64,000 bases of DNA, from contig JANXLV010000033.1 of assembly GCA_025355005.1 (NCBI GenBank), positions 1 through 64,000 on the forward strand. Reading direction: 5' to 3'. A program made the position numbers and the translations under genes. Position 1 is the first letter of the stretch; every line of letters starts with the position of its first letter. This document shows, piece after piece, positions 25,306-33,335 of this stretch. The notes under the pieces were generated by a model that made no database searches, was not told where the DNA came from, and was given only the letters and a program-made list of their open reading frames with translations. Source of the stretch: Myxococcales bacterium (GTDB lineage: Bacteria; Myxococcota_A; Polyangia; Polyangiales; Polyangiaceae).

Positions 25306-26594
25306 GCAGGCCGCAGGCATGGCGGCCGCCATTCGCGGAGGCGTGGAAGCTCGCGCTCCGGCCCATCATCGTCTACCTCGTCTTCAACGTGACGGGCTTC
25401 GCCGCGTTCCTCATCACGATCGTCGTGTACGACAACGCGTCCGAGCTCGGCACGGTGTTCGCGGCATGCGCGGCGGGGCTCGTCGGCGTCTTCGCAGGAC
25501 AGCTCGTGGCGCTGCTTCGCATCCGCCTGTGGCCCATTCTCATGGGCGGGACCCTCTGCGCGGTCCTTGGGGCTATGCTGATCAGCAGCGCCGGGTCGAG
25601 CTTCCCCGAGGCGATCGCCATCCCGATGTTCTTCTTCGTGATGGCGTTTCCATGCGGGCTCTTGTCGCTGCAGCACCGCTTCGAGACCATGAGCCTCTTC
25701 TGGCCCTCGGTGGGATGGATCGGCAGCGTGATGGTGATCCTGAACCGCGAGGACCGCGCGGCGCGATGGGACGAGAACAAGCTGACCGCATGGCTGCCCT
25801 TGCCGCTGTTCTTCCTGTTCTGCTTCCTCGCGCTGATGCTGCTCTTCTTGATGTCGAAGCAGACGCAGCGCGTGCGGCTGTGGGAGGCGCTCTCGGGTGC
25901 GCTCGAGCGACGCGTGGAGACGCGCAAGGAGGTCGCGCTCCCGAAACCCAAGACGAGCAACCTTCTGCCCATGGTGGCGATCCTCGTCGCGCTGTTTGCG
26001 TTCACCGCCGTGCTCGCGCCGTTCCTGTGGCGCACCGGCAAGGGCGATCGCGAGAGCGACAACAAGGGCGCACACAGCAAGGAGCGCGGGCGCCACGGGG
26101 AGGACGAGGATCCTCGCGGGAAGGGACCGAAGTTCGACGAGCAAGCGATCCTGCAGATGCTGAAGGACATGGCGGAGAGCGCGAAGCACAACGCACACTA
26201 CCTGCTGCCACTCCTCCTCTTGCTCGCGCTCTATCGACCGATGAAGCGTGCCTTCGTGGTCACGCACCTGAAGACGCCCGTGTTCCCGCAGTCGCCCAGC
26301 GAGCGCATCGAGAACCTGTGGGAGTACGTTCGCATCGTGGCGGAGGACGCGGGCATCTCGCCTTCGAACTCGGACTCGGTGGAGGAGCTGCTCGACCGCG
26401 TCCGCAAGGAGCACGGTGTACCGCCCTCCATGGCGGAGGCCGCGACCATCTACGCGCGCAGCCGCTACGGATACGCGATCTGGCCGGGCGATGGAGCAGC
26501 GATGCGACGAGCCGCGCTCAAGGCAGCAGAGTCACTGTCGCAGCCCATGACACCATCACAGAAGCTCCGCGCCTGGTGGCGCCCACTTCGGTGA
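25302..26594 (+). CDS. Multi-pass membrane protein with DUF4129-like C-terminal domain
   Basis: 430 residues, started in an ATGA overlap. Five membrane segments occur in the first 180 residues, a sixth near 225-245 (LLPMVAILVALFAFTAVLAPFL) and a seventh near 300. Between the last two is a charged Lys/Asp/Glu/Gly linker. The cytosolic tail (FPQSPSERIENLWEYVRIVAEDAGI, then EELLDRVRKEHG and AATIYARSRYG) resembles the DUF4129 domain that ends transglutaminase-like proteins of MoxR/DUF58 loci. No transglutaminase Cys-His-Asp domain is present, so this may be a reduced version. It is the last gene of the operon. Confidence 0.82.
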   Translation: MSRPQAWRPPFAEAWKLALRPIIVYLVFNVTGFAAFLITIVVYDNASELGTVFAACAAGLVGVFAGQLVALLRIRLWPILMGGTLCAVLGAMLISSAGSSFPEAIAIPMFFFVMAFPCGLLSLQHRFETMSLFWPSVGWIGSVMVILNREDRAARWDENKLTAWLPLPLFFLFCFLALMLLFLMSKQTQRVRLWEALSGALERRVETRKEVALPKPKTSNLLPMVAILVALFAFTAVLAPFLWRTGKGDRESDNKGAHSKERGRHGEDEDPRGKGPKFDEQAILQMLKDMAESAKHNAHYLLPLLLLLALYRPMKRAFVVTHLKTPVFPQSPSERIENLWEYVRIVAEDAGISPSNSDSVEELLDRVRKEHGVPPSMAEAATIYARSRYGYAIWPGDGAAMRRAALKAAESLSQPMTPSQKLRAWWRPLR

Positions 26595-26605
26595 CCGAGC
26601 GAGAC

Positions 26606-26791
26606 TCAGGTCGCGCGGCTGTTGCCGTTCGGGAGCGGCAGGGGGATGAGAACGATCTCGCGGGACGAGCTCACCTCCGGTGACGATGCCGGCGCGGAGG
26701 CTCGCATGCGCGAGTCACTGTCCCGGATACGGGCTTCGGCAGACTCGTAGCGGACGCGGGCGGAGCGACGGGGGGGCAGCATATCCACCAT
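26606..26791 (-). CDS. Possible small protein of 61 residues
   Basis: ATG at 26791 is preceded by GGAGG with a 7-base spacer, one of the best ribosome sites in the window. By my count 51 of 61 codons end in G or C, as in neighbouring genes and unlike random frame. The product is basic in its first half (PPRRSARVRYESAEARIRD), Ser/Ala-rich in the middle, and ends with a hydrophobic patch (REIVLIPLPLP). It has no signal peptide and no recognised family. It is convergent with the DUF4129-like gene, 11 bases away. It could be a chance frame, but ribosome site and codon bias agree. Confidence 0.5.
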   Translation of the reverse strand: MVDMLPPRRSARVRYESAEARIRDSDSRMRASAPASSPEVSSSREIVLIPLPLPNGNSRAT

Positions 26792-26818
26792 TCTGCAGCC
26801 TCCATTCCATCATAGCGA

Positions 26819-26862
26819 GCCGCGGGGGTGGGCCCCCGCTCGGCACGATCGGGCTGTTTTTT
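26819..26862 (+). terminator. Possible intrinsic terminator: G/C hairpin then T6
   Basis: CGCGGGGG and CCCCCGCT flank a 4-base turn at 26821-26840, and a second, overlapping stem (GCTCG/CGGGC) comes directly before TGTTTTTT. It is on the plus strand about 225 bases after the last gene of the MoxR/DUF58 operon. The distance makes the assignment uncertain. Confidence 0.38.
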
Positions 26863-26948
26863 CAGGGTTCCAGCGCTGGTGTTGCATTCGGGAGGCACTG
26901 GAACCGAGCCCCCTGGGTGGATCGGGCGCTGTATGCCATTCTTGGCCT

Positions 26949-29522
26949 ATGGCTTTGAAGTCGAGAACGGTCCTGGGGGCAGTCGGGGCGTTGGTGATCA
27001 CGGTGGTGGCATGCTCCTCGTCGAGCAGCAACGGCGGGTCCACGGATGAGGGCACGTGCACCACAACCCTCGACGAGCGCTTCGCCGATGGCGATCCGAA
27101 CGGCCACGCTGACCCGTTCGGCGCGAAGGCCGCCAGCCAGGCGCGCGCGGGCCTCATCACGAGCGCCGCGCAGATCGTACGCCCGAAGGACGCGCGCAAC
27201 CGCGTGCAGGTCGGCGACATGATCATCGCGAACGACAAGATCGCCGCGTACATCGGCGGCGCGCGCCAGACCGACGGCTACGTGCCATACGGCGGCAAGG
27301 TGATTTCGATCGACGTCGTGGGCAACGACGGCAAGCCCCTGGGCGTTTCGGAGTACGGCGAGACGCTCTTCGCATTCGCACGCGAGACCATCAGCCCCGA
27401 CGCAGTGACGGTCATCAACGACGGCAAGGACGGCAAGGCAGCCGTTGTGCGCGCGCGCGGCAGCATGAAGGACATTCCGTTCCTGGATGCGTTCAGGGCG
27501 CTCTTTCCGAAGCAGTACGACTACCCGATCGCGATCGACTATGTGCTCGAGCCACACGCCGAAAAGCTGGACGTGAAGCTCAGTCTCATGAACACGTCCA
27601 CGACGGACGTGGAGACCTTCCTGGGCATGCAGATGATGGGCATGTTCCACTCCTACCGCGCGAAGCTGTTCACGCCGGGCAGCGGCTTCGCCAGCCCGAA
27701 GGGCAGCCCGGACTGGGTCGGGTTCGACGGTGGCACCGGCAGCGTGATCATCCGCGCGAAGAACACGAAGATGAAGTTCGGCGTGAACATCTCCGGCTTC
27801 CAGTACTTCATCCTGAACAACGGGCTCTCGCTCGACACGTGCGCGCAACAGACCATCGACTACGCGGAGATCATCCCGGCCGCTGGCGGAATCGACAACG
27901 TACGCGCCACGCTTGCGCGCATCGACGGCGACAACAGCCTGCACGTGCTCACAGGCACGCTGAAGGAGGAAGACGGCACGCCCATCGCTGGCGGGTTCGT
28001 ACATGCGCTCGCCGCGGATGGCTCGTACGTGACGCGCGGTGAGACCGACAAGAACGGCGCGTTCAGCATGCACGTGCCCGCCGTGGCGCTCACGCTCCAG
28101 GCTACCGGCAGTGGCTATGCAGTGTCGAAGGCGGTCGCTGCGTCTGCCGGGGCGACGACCGCCGCGCTCACCCAGCCCACGCATGGCAACATCCACGTGG
28201 CCGCCACGGACGCCGCGAACATGACGGGCATCCCCGTGCGCGTGCAGGTACTGCCGCAGCCGGCGTACGCGGCCGCGCCCGATTCGTTCGGCGTGGACCA
28301 GGAGGAGAACGGGCGCCTCTATCAGGCGTTCGCGATGAACGGCGACATCACGCTCCAGGCGCCGCCCGGTCAGCACCGGGTGGTGGTGACCCGCGGCTAC
28401 GAGTGGGAGCTCTCCGACAAGATGGCGCAGGTGCAGAGCGGTATGACCGCGGAGATGCCGGCGAGCCTCGTTCACTCCGTGGATTCGAGCGGCGTGATGT
28501 GCGCCGACTTCCACATTCACTCGTACTACTCCGTGGACGCCGGTGACACGACGCTCGACAAGGTGAAGAGCGCAGTCGCTGACGGCCTGGAAATTCCAGT
28601 CTCCAGCGAGCACGAGTGGATCGTCGATTTCCAGCCGCTCATCGAGCAACTGGGCGTCTCCAAGTTTGCGTTCGGCTTCCCCTCGGAAGAGCTCACCACG
28701 TTCACGTTCGGTCACTTTGGTGTGGTCCCCAAGCTGCCCGACGCGGCGAAGGTGAACATGGGCGCCATCGAGTGGGTGGGCAAGACTCCGCAGCAGATCT
28801 TCGACGAGACGAACGCGCTCCCCGAGAAGCCGGTGCTGATCGTCAACCACCCGATCGGGACCTCGTTCATGGGGTACTTCACTGCGTCGCAGTTCGACAA
28901 CGCGACCGCCATCGGCAAGGACCCGAAGCTGTGGAGCGATCACTTCGAGGCCATCGAGGTCTGGAACGACTCCGACTTCGACTCGAACAAGTCGGACTCC
29001 GTCGCGTCGTGGTTCTCGCTGCTCTCCGCGGGCAAGAACGCGTGGGGCATCGGCAACTCCGACAGCCATCACATTCGCTCGAACCCCGTGGGGTACCCGC
29101 GCAACTGCATCCAGTTCGGTCATGACGACCCCACGAAGCTCTCCGCCAACGGCGTGCGTGACGGCATCCGCAATGGCGCGTTCAACGTGAGCGGCGGCCT
29201 CTTCATCACGGCGCAGGGCCCCGACGGAAAAGGTCCCGGACAGAAGAGCGCAGCGGGCGCGTTCAAGGTGCGCGTGCAGAGCCCGAGCTGGTTTTCCGCA
29301 ACCACGCTCGAGGTGTACGTCGACGGCAAGCTGACGCAGACGCTGCCGCTCACGTCCACCGGCGCGGGACCAGGTCACGTCTACGACGCCACGCCCACGG
29401 TCGCGGCAGGCGCGGGCGCTGGAAAACACTACGTCGTGTTCCACGCGAAGGGCACGACGGATCTCGCGCCGCTGCACCCCGGTCGCAACCCGTTCGCAGT
29501 GACGAACCCGATCTTCCTATGA
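26949..29522 (+). CDS. CehA/McbA-type PHP-domain metallohydrolase lipoprotein
   Basis: 857 residues. The signal peptide ends VITVVACSSSSS, a lipobox with a Ser-rich spacer, so an outer-membrane lipoprotein is likely. Residues 45-310 look like a large beta-rich domain. A carboxypeptidase-regulatory-like segment (LTGTLKEEDGTPIAGGFVHAL) follows, then the PHP metal-site motif CADFHIHSYYSVDAGDT with later ligands in SSEHEW, IVNHPIGT and GIGNSDSHH. This is the CehA/McbA branch known for hydrolysing carbaryl-type esters and other phosphoester or ester bonds; the natural substrate here is unknown. It overlaps the next lipoprotein gene by 4 bp. Confidence 0.88.
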   Translation: MALKSRTVLGAVGALVITVVACSSSSSNGGSTDEGTCTTTLDERFADGDPNGHADPFGAKAASQARAGLITSAAQIVRPKDARNRVQVGDMIIANDKIAAYIGGARQTDGYVPYGGKVISIDVVGNDGKPLGVSEYGETLFAFARETISPDAVTVINDGKDGKAAVVRARGSMKDIPFLDAFRALFPKQYDYPIAIDYVLEPHAEKLDVKLSLMNTSTTDVETFLGMQMMGMFHSYRAKLFTPGSGFASPKGSPDWVGFDGGTGSVIIRAKNTKMKFGVNISGFQYFILNNGLSLDTCAQQTIDYAEIIPAAGGIDNVRATLARIDGDNSLHVLTGTLKEEDGTPIAGGFVHALAADGSYVTRGETDKNGAFSMHVPAVALTLQATGSGYAVSKAVAASAGATTAALTQPTHGNIHVAATDAANMTGIPVRVQVLPQPAYAAAPDSFGVDQEENGRLYQAFAMNGDITLQAPPGQHRVVVTRGYEWELSDKMAQVQSGMTAEMPASLVHSVDSSGVMCADFHIHSYYSVDAGDTTLDKVKSAVADGLEIPVSSEHEWIVDFQPLIEQLGVSKFAFGFPSEELTTFTFGHFGVVPKLPDAAKVNMGAIEWVGKTPQQIFDETNALPEKPVLIVNHPIGTSFMGYFTASQFDNATAIGKDPKLWSDHFEAIEVWNDSDFDSNKSDSVASWFSLLSAGKNAWGIGNSDSHHIRSNPVGYPRNCIQFGHDDPTKLSANGVRDGIRNGAFNVSGGLFITAQGPDGKGPGQKSAAGAFKVRVQSPSWFSATTLEVYVDGKLTQTLPLTSTGAGPGHVYDATPTVAAGAGAGKHYVVFHAKGTTDLAPLHPGRNPFAVTNPIFL

Positions 29523-30055
29523 AACCCCGCAGCATCCTGCCGCTCGTTGGGCTGTCAGTGCTGGTGGTCGTCTCGTGCACGCCGTTCCACGGCAGCGATG
29601 TCGGCGAAGACTCCGGAGCCACGTCGAACGGTAGCGCCGACGACGGCGGCCTGTTTCCAGGCGACGGCGGCCTGTTTCCAGGCGACGGCGGCCTGTTTCC
29701 AGGCGACGGCGGCCCGGCAGCCTCGTGCTTCGTATCCGGCGGCCCGGGCAACGTGACGTTCACCACGACGCCTCCCACGCCGCATGTGGGAGCCGGCTTT
29801 GTCGTCAACGCGATCGTCGTTGTCCCGTCAGGCGGAAGCATCTCGAACGCCACGCTTCGGTTCTGCACGCCATCCGGCACGCTCACCAAGTTGACGCTGT
29901 CGAACCAGACCAACAACGCCGGAAACAAGAGCACCCAGTTCGTCTACGAGTACGCCGTCAAGAGCGGGGTGCCCACGGCTGGTGTGACCGAGCTCGTCTT
30001 CGCCAGTCCCGGCGATACCTTCTTCGGAACGGCGGGCATCACGATCATTCCTTGA
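29519..30055 (+). CDS. Small lipoprotein with LFPGDGG repeats
   Basis: 178 residues, starting in an ATGA overlap with the metallohydrolase gene. The signal peptide ends VLVVVSCTPF (lipobox). Three copies of GLFPGDG make a flexible linker at residues 42-64. The rest is a predicted beta-sandwich of about 110 residues (GNVTFTTTPPTPHVGAGFVVNAIVVVP, continuing to GTAGITIIP) with two cysteines that could pair. It is probably surface- or periplasm-exposed and a partner of the metallohydrolase, judged by translational coupling. The family was not recognised. Confidence 0.8.
   Translation: MKPRSILPLVGLSVLVVVSCTPFHGSDVGEDSGATSNGSADDGGLFPGDGGLFPGDGGLFPGDGGPAASCFVSGGPGNVTFTTTPPTPHVGAGFVVNAIVVVPSGGSISNATLRFCTPSGTLTKLTLSNQTNNAGNKSTQFVYEYAVKSGVPTAGVTELVFASPGDTFFGTAGITIIP
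29642..29704 (+). repeat. Three 21-bp in-frame tandem repeats in a lipoprotein linker
   Basis: Three identical units of GACGGCGGCCTGTTTCCAGG plus C encode DGGLFPG three times, and a partial fourth unit follows. Perfect copies imply recent duplication. Confidence 0.95.
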
Positions 30056-30059
30056 ACGC

Positions 30060-30593
30060 TCACTCGGTCGAGAGGTCCAGCTTGCCGATATCGATCTTCG
30101 GCACTTCGATCGTCACATCGAGATCGGAGAAGTCGTCGTCCCTCCTTGCCACGTGTTGTGTGACCTTCGGCGCGGGCGCGGGCGCAGGCTCTGGCTCCAC
30201 GGTCGCCGCCGGCGGTGCGATTGCAGCCTCCTCCACGACCACCTTGCCCTCCTCTGGCGGCAGCGGCGATGCTGGCACGACAGGCGCGTTCGGGGGTGGG
30301 CGAAGCGCGGACGCATCCGCAGGACGAAGCGCCCCCTTGGCCAGCGCGGCCATCGCGACCACTCCCACGGTGGAGACCACGCGCGTGACGAGCCTGCGAT
30401 AACGGCGACGACGCAACACGACCTCGGGCGCGCTTCTTCGCGCGAACTCCGTGTCCTCCTCCTCGAGCTCCAGCTCGATCTTTTCGACGACGGGGGTCGG
30501 TCTGTCGCCCACGGCGAAGAAGCCTTCGGAGGTGGAATCGAGCGCGAACGGATCGGGCTCCGCGATCAACCGGGGACGCGTACGGGTTGCCAT
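30060..30593 (-). CDS. Single-pass membrane protein with Pro/Glu-rich linker
   Basis: 177 residues. The N-terminal 65 residues are cytosolic and acidic (KIELELEEEDTEF). An Arg cluster (RRRRYRRLVTRV) precedes one hydrophobic helix (VVSTVGVVAMAALAKGAL). A Pro/Ala/Glu linker follows, and a C-terminal stretch (DLDVTIEVPKIDIGKLDLS) could be a beta strand. The shape resembles a TonB- or anti-sigma-like tether, but no domain is recognised. It lies 137 bases downstream of the carboxyltransferase gene on the same strand and is convergent with the repeat lipoprotein. Confidence 0.65.
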   Translation of the reverse strand: MATRTRPRLIAEPDPFALDSTSEGFFAVGDRPTPVVEKIELELEEEDTEFARRSAPEVVLRRRRYRRLVTRVVSTVGVVAMAALAKGALRPADASALRPPPNAPVVPASPLPPEEGKVVVEEAAIAPPAATVEPEPAPAPAPKVTQHVARRDDDFSDLDVTIEVPKIDIGKLDLSTE

Positions 30594-30730
30594 GACCCCC
30601 AGTCAGCAAGGCGCGTGCTCAACAACGCACCCGGGAAAACAAGACAATCGCGCGCGCCCCACCAGGCAAGACGCCGTAAACCCCTGACCGACCCCCTGCC
30701 CTTTGCCGGCTCGACCTCGACGGGCGCTCC

Positions 30731-32263
30731 CTACACCGGCGGCACCATGTGCTTGCGGCGCGGCCGTGGCTCCACCTTGTCCTCGAAGCGCGCGAACCTC
30801 GCGGCGATCTCCGTCCGCAGGCGCTCTCCCGGCACCACGGCATCGATCACGAGCTCGCTCGCGAGCTTCATGAGGTCGATGTCCGCCTTGTACTCCTCGC
30901 GCAGCTTCGCCACGAAGGCGTCGCGCTCGGGCCCGGCGGGGACCTCCTGAATCTTGTTGTAGTATACAGCATTCACGGCGGCCTGCGGTCCCATGACCGC
31001 GATACTGGCGGATGGAAGCGCGATGCATGCGTCCGGCTCGAACGCTGGTCCGCACATCGCGTAGAGGCCCGCGCCGTACGCTTTTCGAACCACCACGGAC
31101 AGCTTGGGCACCGTGGCCTCGCTCACCGCGGCGATCATCTTGGCCCCTGCGCGGATGATGCCTTGTCGCTCCACCTTGGTGCCGATCATGAAGCCCGGCA
31201 CGTCCGCAAGGTACAGGAGCGGGATGTTGAACGCATCGCACAGCCAGATGAAGCGCGCCGCCTTGTCCGCGGAGTCGACGAACAGCACGCCGCCCAGCCA
31301 TTTCGGCTGGTTCGCGACGATGCCGACCACGCGCCCGTCGATCCGCGCGAGCCCCGTCAGCATCTCGCGCGCGAAGAGCTGCTTCACCTCGCACCACGAG
31401 CCCTCGTCGATGAGCTCGTTCACGATATGCATCATGTCGAAGAACTTGTTCTCGTCCGCGGGGATGATCTCGGAGAACTTCTTCCCGCTGCTCTTGTGGG
31501 CGACAGGCGTGGCCATGGGCGGCTTCATGTCGCAGCTCGCCGGCATGTATCCGAAGTAGCGGCGCGCCCACGCGATGGCCTCCTCCTCCGTCTTCACCAG
31601 CACGTCACCGCAGCCGGAGACGGAGCAGTGCATCTTGGCGCCGCCCATCTCTTCGAGCGACACCTTCTCGCCGATGACCATCTCCGCCATGCGCGGCGAG
31701 CCGAGGTACATGCTGGCGTTGCCCTCGACCATCACGACCACGTCGCAGAACGCTGGAATGTACGCGCCACCTGCGGCGCTTGGTCCGAAGAGCAGACACA
31801 CCTGCGGCTGAACGCCGCTCATCTGCACCTGGTTGTAGAAGATGCGACCCGCGCCGCGCCGGCCCGGAAACATCTCGATCTGGTCGGTGATGCGAGCACC
31901 CGCGGAGTCCACCAGGTAGAAGAGCGGCGCACGGAGCTTCTGCGCGGTCTCCTGGATGCGGAGGATCTTCTCGACGGTGCGGCGGCCCCACGAGCCCGCC
32001 TTCACGGTGGAGTCGTTCGCCATCACGCACACGACGCGCCCACCGATCTTGCCGGTGCCGATGACGACGCCGTCCGCGGGCAGCTCCTTGTCCAGGTTGT
32101 TGGCGAGCTCCGCGTCCTCGACGAACGTGCCCGGATCGAACAGCTTCGCGATGCGGTCGCGAGCGAAGAGCTTTCCGGTCTCCGCGTTCTTGGTGTGGTA
32201 CTTCGGCGCGCCGCCCCGTTCCACGCGGGCCAACGTTTCCTGGAGCTTGTCGTCGAGAGACAT
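30731..32263 (-). CDS. Acyl-CoA carboxylase, carboxyltransferase (beta) subunit
   Basis: 510 residues from the ATG at 32263 (MSLDDKLQETLARVERGG). The N-terminal crotonase-like half has LVDSAGARITDQIEMFPGRRGAG and GPSAAGGAYIPAFCD. The C-terminal half has VADVPGFMIGTKVERQGIIRAGAKM and VVVRKAYGAGLYAMCGPAF, the acyl-CoA- and biotin-binding motifs of the PccB/AccD5 type. It transfers CO2 from carboxybiotin to an acyl-CoA such as propionyl- or acetyl-CoA; the substrate cannot be told from sequence alone. The partner biotin carboxylase is probably the gene at 951-2471. Confidence 0.93.
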   Translation of the reverse strand: MSLDDKLQETLARVERGGAPKYHTKNAETGKLFARDRIAKLFDPGTFVEDAELANNLDKELPADGVVIGTGKIGGRVVCVMANDSTVKAGSWGRRTVEKILRIQETAQKLRAPLFYLVDSAGARITDQIEMFPGRRGAGRIFYNQVQMSGVQPQVCLLFGPSAAGGAYIPAFCDVVVMVEGNASMYLGSPRMAEMVIGEKVSLEEMGGAKMHCSVSGCGDVLVKTEEEAIAWARRYFGYMPASCDMKPPMATPVAHKSSGKKFSEIIPADENKFFDMMHIVNELIDEGSWCEVKQLFAREMLTGLARIDGRVVGIVANQPKWLGGVLFVDSADKAARFIWLCDAFNIPLLYLADVPGFMIGTKVERQGIIRAGAKMIAAVSEATVPKLSVVVRKAYGAGLYAMCGPAFEPDACIALPSASIAVMGPQAAVNAVYYNKIQEVPAGPERDAFVAKLREEYKADIDLMKLASELVIDAVVPGERLRTEIAARFARFEDKVEPRPRRKHMVPPV

Positions 32264-32405
32264 GGTCTCTGCGATTAGCACTATCCATGACACGCGGGTC
32301 GCTCGTGTGGTGGAAAGAGCACAGGGGCTCGTGGACACCCAGCGCTCGAAGTCCCGTGATTTCAAGCGTGCGAAGGCGGCACGCATCCTGCTGAGTGTGG
32401 CCCTC

Positions 32406-33287
32406 ATGAGAGCCCTAACCTTCTCTTCGCTTGGTCTTCTGGCCCTGTGCACGGCGTGCACCGTCACCAACAACAGCGGGGAGCCCGGCTCCGGCACCAC
32501 GGGCACCGCGTCCGCTGCGGACACCGCGCACAGCGACACGGTCGCCACGCGCGCGATGCACCCATCGCTGTCCGCCCAGGACTACGGCGACGGCTCCGGC
32601 GTCCATGTGTACGCCGCGTGGCTGGACGACAACGGCCGGTGGCTGCAGACCAGCGGTGGCGACGTTGCGGAGGCGGCCAGAGATTCCCAGGCTCCAGAGG
32701 TGCTGTTCGTGGAGAGCGACGTCCCCGGAAAGGTGCATTATACAACCACATTCCCGAGCATCGGGGCCGCGCAAAATATTGGCATCGGCCTCACGCGCCC
32801 TTCGGGGAAGGTCTCGGCGCCGGGCTCCACGGCGATCGTCGGTGCGCCATTCCTGATCGTCACCACGCTGCCCTTGACCATTCAGCAAGGAGACAAGATA
32901 GCGATCGAAGTGAGCCCGCCGCCGGCCCCGGATACGGTGGGCGACGGCGACTCATGGCAGCTCACGGCGAGCGGCGCGTGCATCCAGGACTTCATGGCGT
33001 CTTCGGTGAGTATCCCCGGCGCGAAGGAGCGCTCGACGCTGCTGGATGCGAACGGTCGATTCGTCTTCGACACGGCGAGACTCAGCAACGCGGGGTCCAC
33101 GACGTGCGACGTCACCATCATGGTGAAACACCTCCACTACAGTCAGCTAGATCCAGCGTATGGCTCCGCCGCGGCTGGGCTCGAGCTCCTCTACGCGGAC
33201 GCGCCCCTGAAGGATGGCGACGTGGACCGCACGTATGCCGTCGAGGGTCTGCAGGCCCGCGCCGTGCACACGACCTTCCGCTTCTGA
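32406..33287 (+). CDS. Lipoprotein, unknown function
   Basis: 293 residues from an ATG at 32406. Reading further upstream in frame gives sequence without a signal peptide. The signal peptide is short and ends LLALCTACTVTNN, a good lipobox. The mature part is beta-rich, beginning with VHVYAAWLDDNGRWLQTS (resembling a DUF2271-like beta domain), then FVESDVPGKVHYTTTFP and VTIMVKHLHYSQLDPAYG near the end. There are two isolated cysteines. It is followed after 48 bases by the GH9 gene on the same strand and could be cotranscribed with it. Confidence 0.75.
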   Translation: MRALTFSSLGLLALCTACTVTNNSGEPGSGTTGTASAADTAHSDTVATRAMHPSLSAQDYGDGSGVHVYAAWLDDNGRWLQTSGGDVAEAARDSQAPEVLFVESDVPGKVHYTTTFPSIGAAQNIGIGLTRPSGKVSAPGSTAIVGAPFLIVTTLPLTIQQGDKIAIEVSPPPAPDTVGDGDSWQLTASGACIQDFMASSVSIPGAKERSTLLDANGRFVFDTARLSNAGSTTCDVTIMVKHLHYSQLDPAYGSAAAGLELLYADAPLKDGDVDRTYAVEGLQARAVHTTFRF

Positions 33288-33335
33288 TCGCCGTCGCCCG
33301 TGACATCCCGCGGAGCGCACGTATCCTGTAGGAAC

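Larger units (their letters stand above)
26595..26948. other. 354-bp gap: possible small minus-strand gene plus hairpins
   Basis: This is the longest stretch without a large gene. It holds the 61-codon frame at 26606-26791 on the minus strand and a G/C hairpin followed by a T-run at 26819-26862. Bases 26863-26948 are the upstream region of the metallohydrolase gene; no confident promoter was found there. Confidence 0.6.

Noticed and set aside
26862-29477. 871-codon open frame on the minus strand across the metallohydrolase gene
   Set aside because: The plus-strand frame has a lipobox and PHP motifs; the antisense product is His/Arg/Val-rich with no domains, a typical shadow in GC-rich DNA.
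30749-32278. 509-codon plus-strand frame opposite the carboxyltransferase gene
   Set aside because: It mirrors a clearly conserved enzyme and shows no motif of its own.
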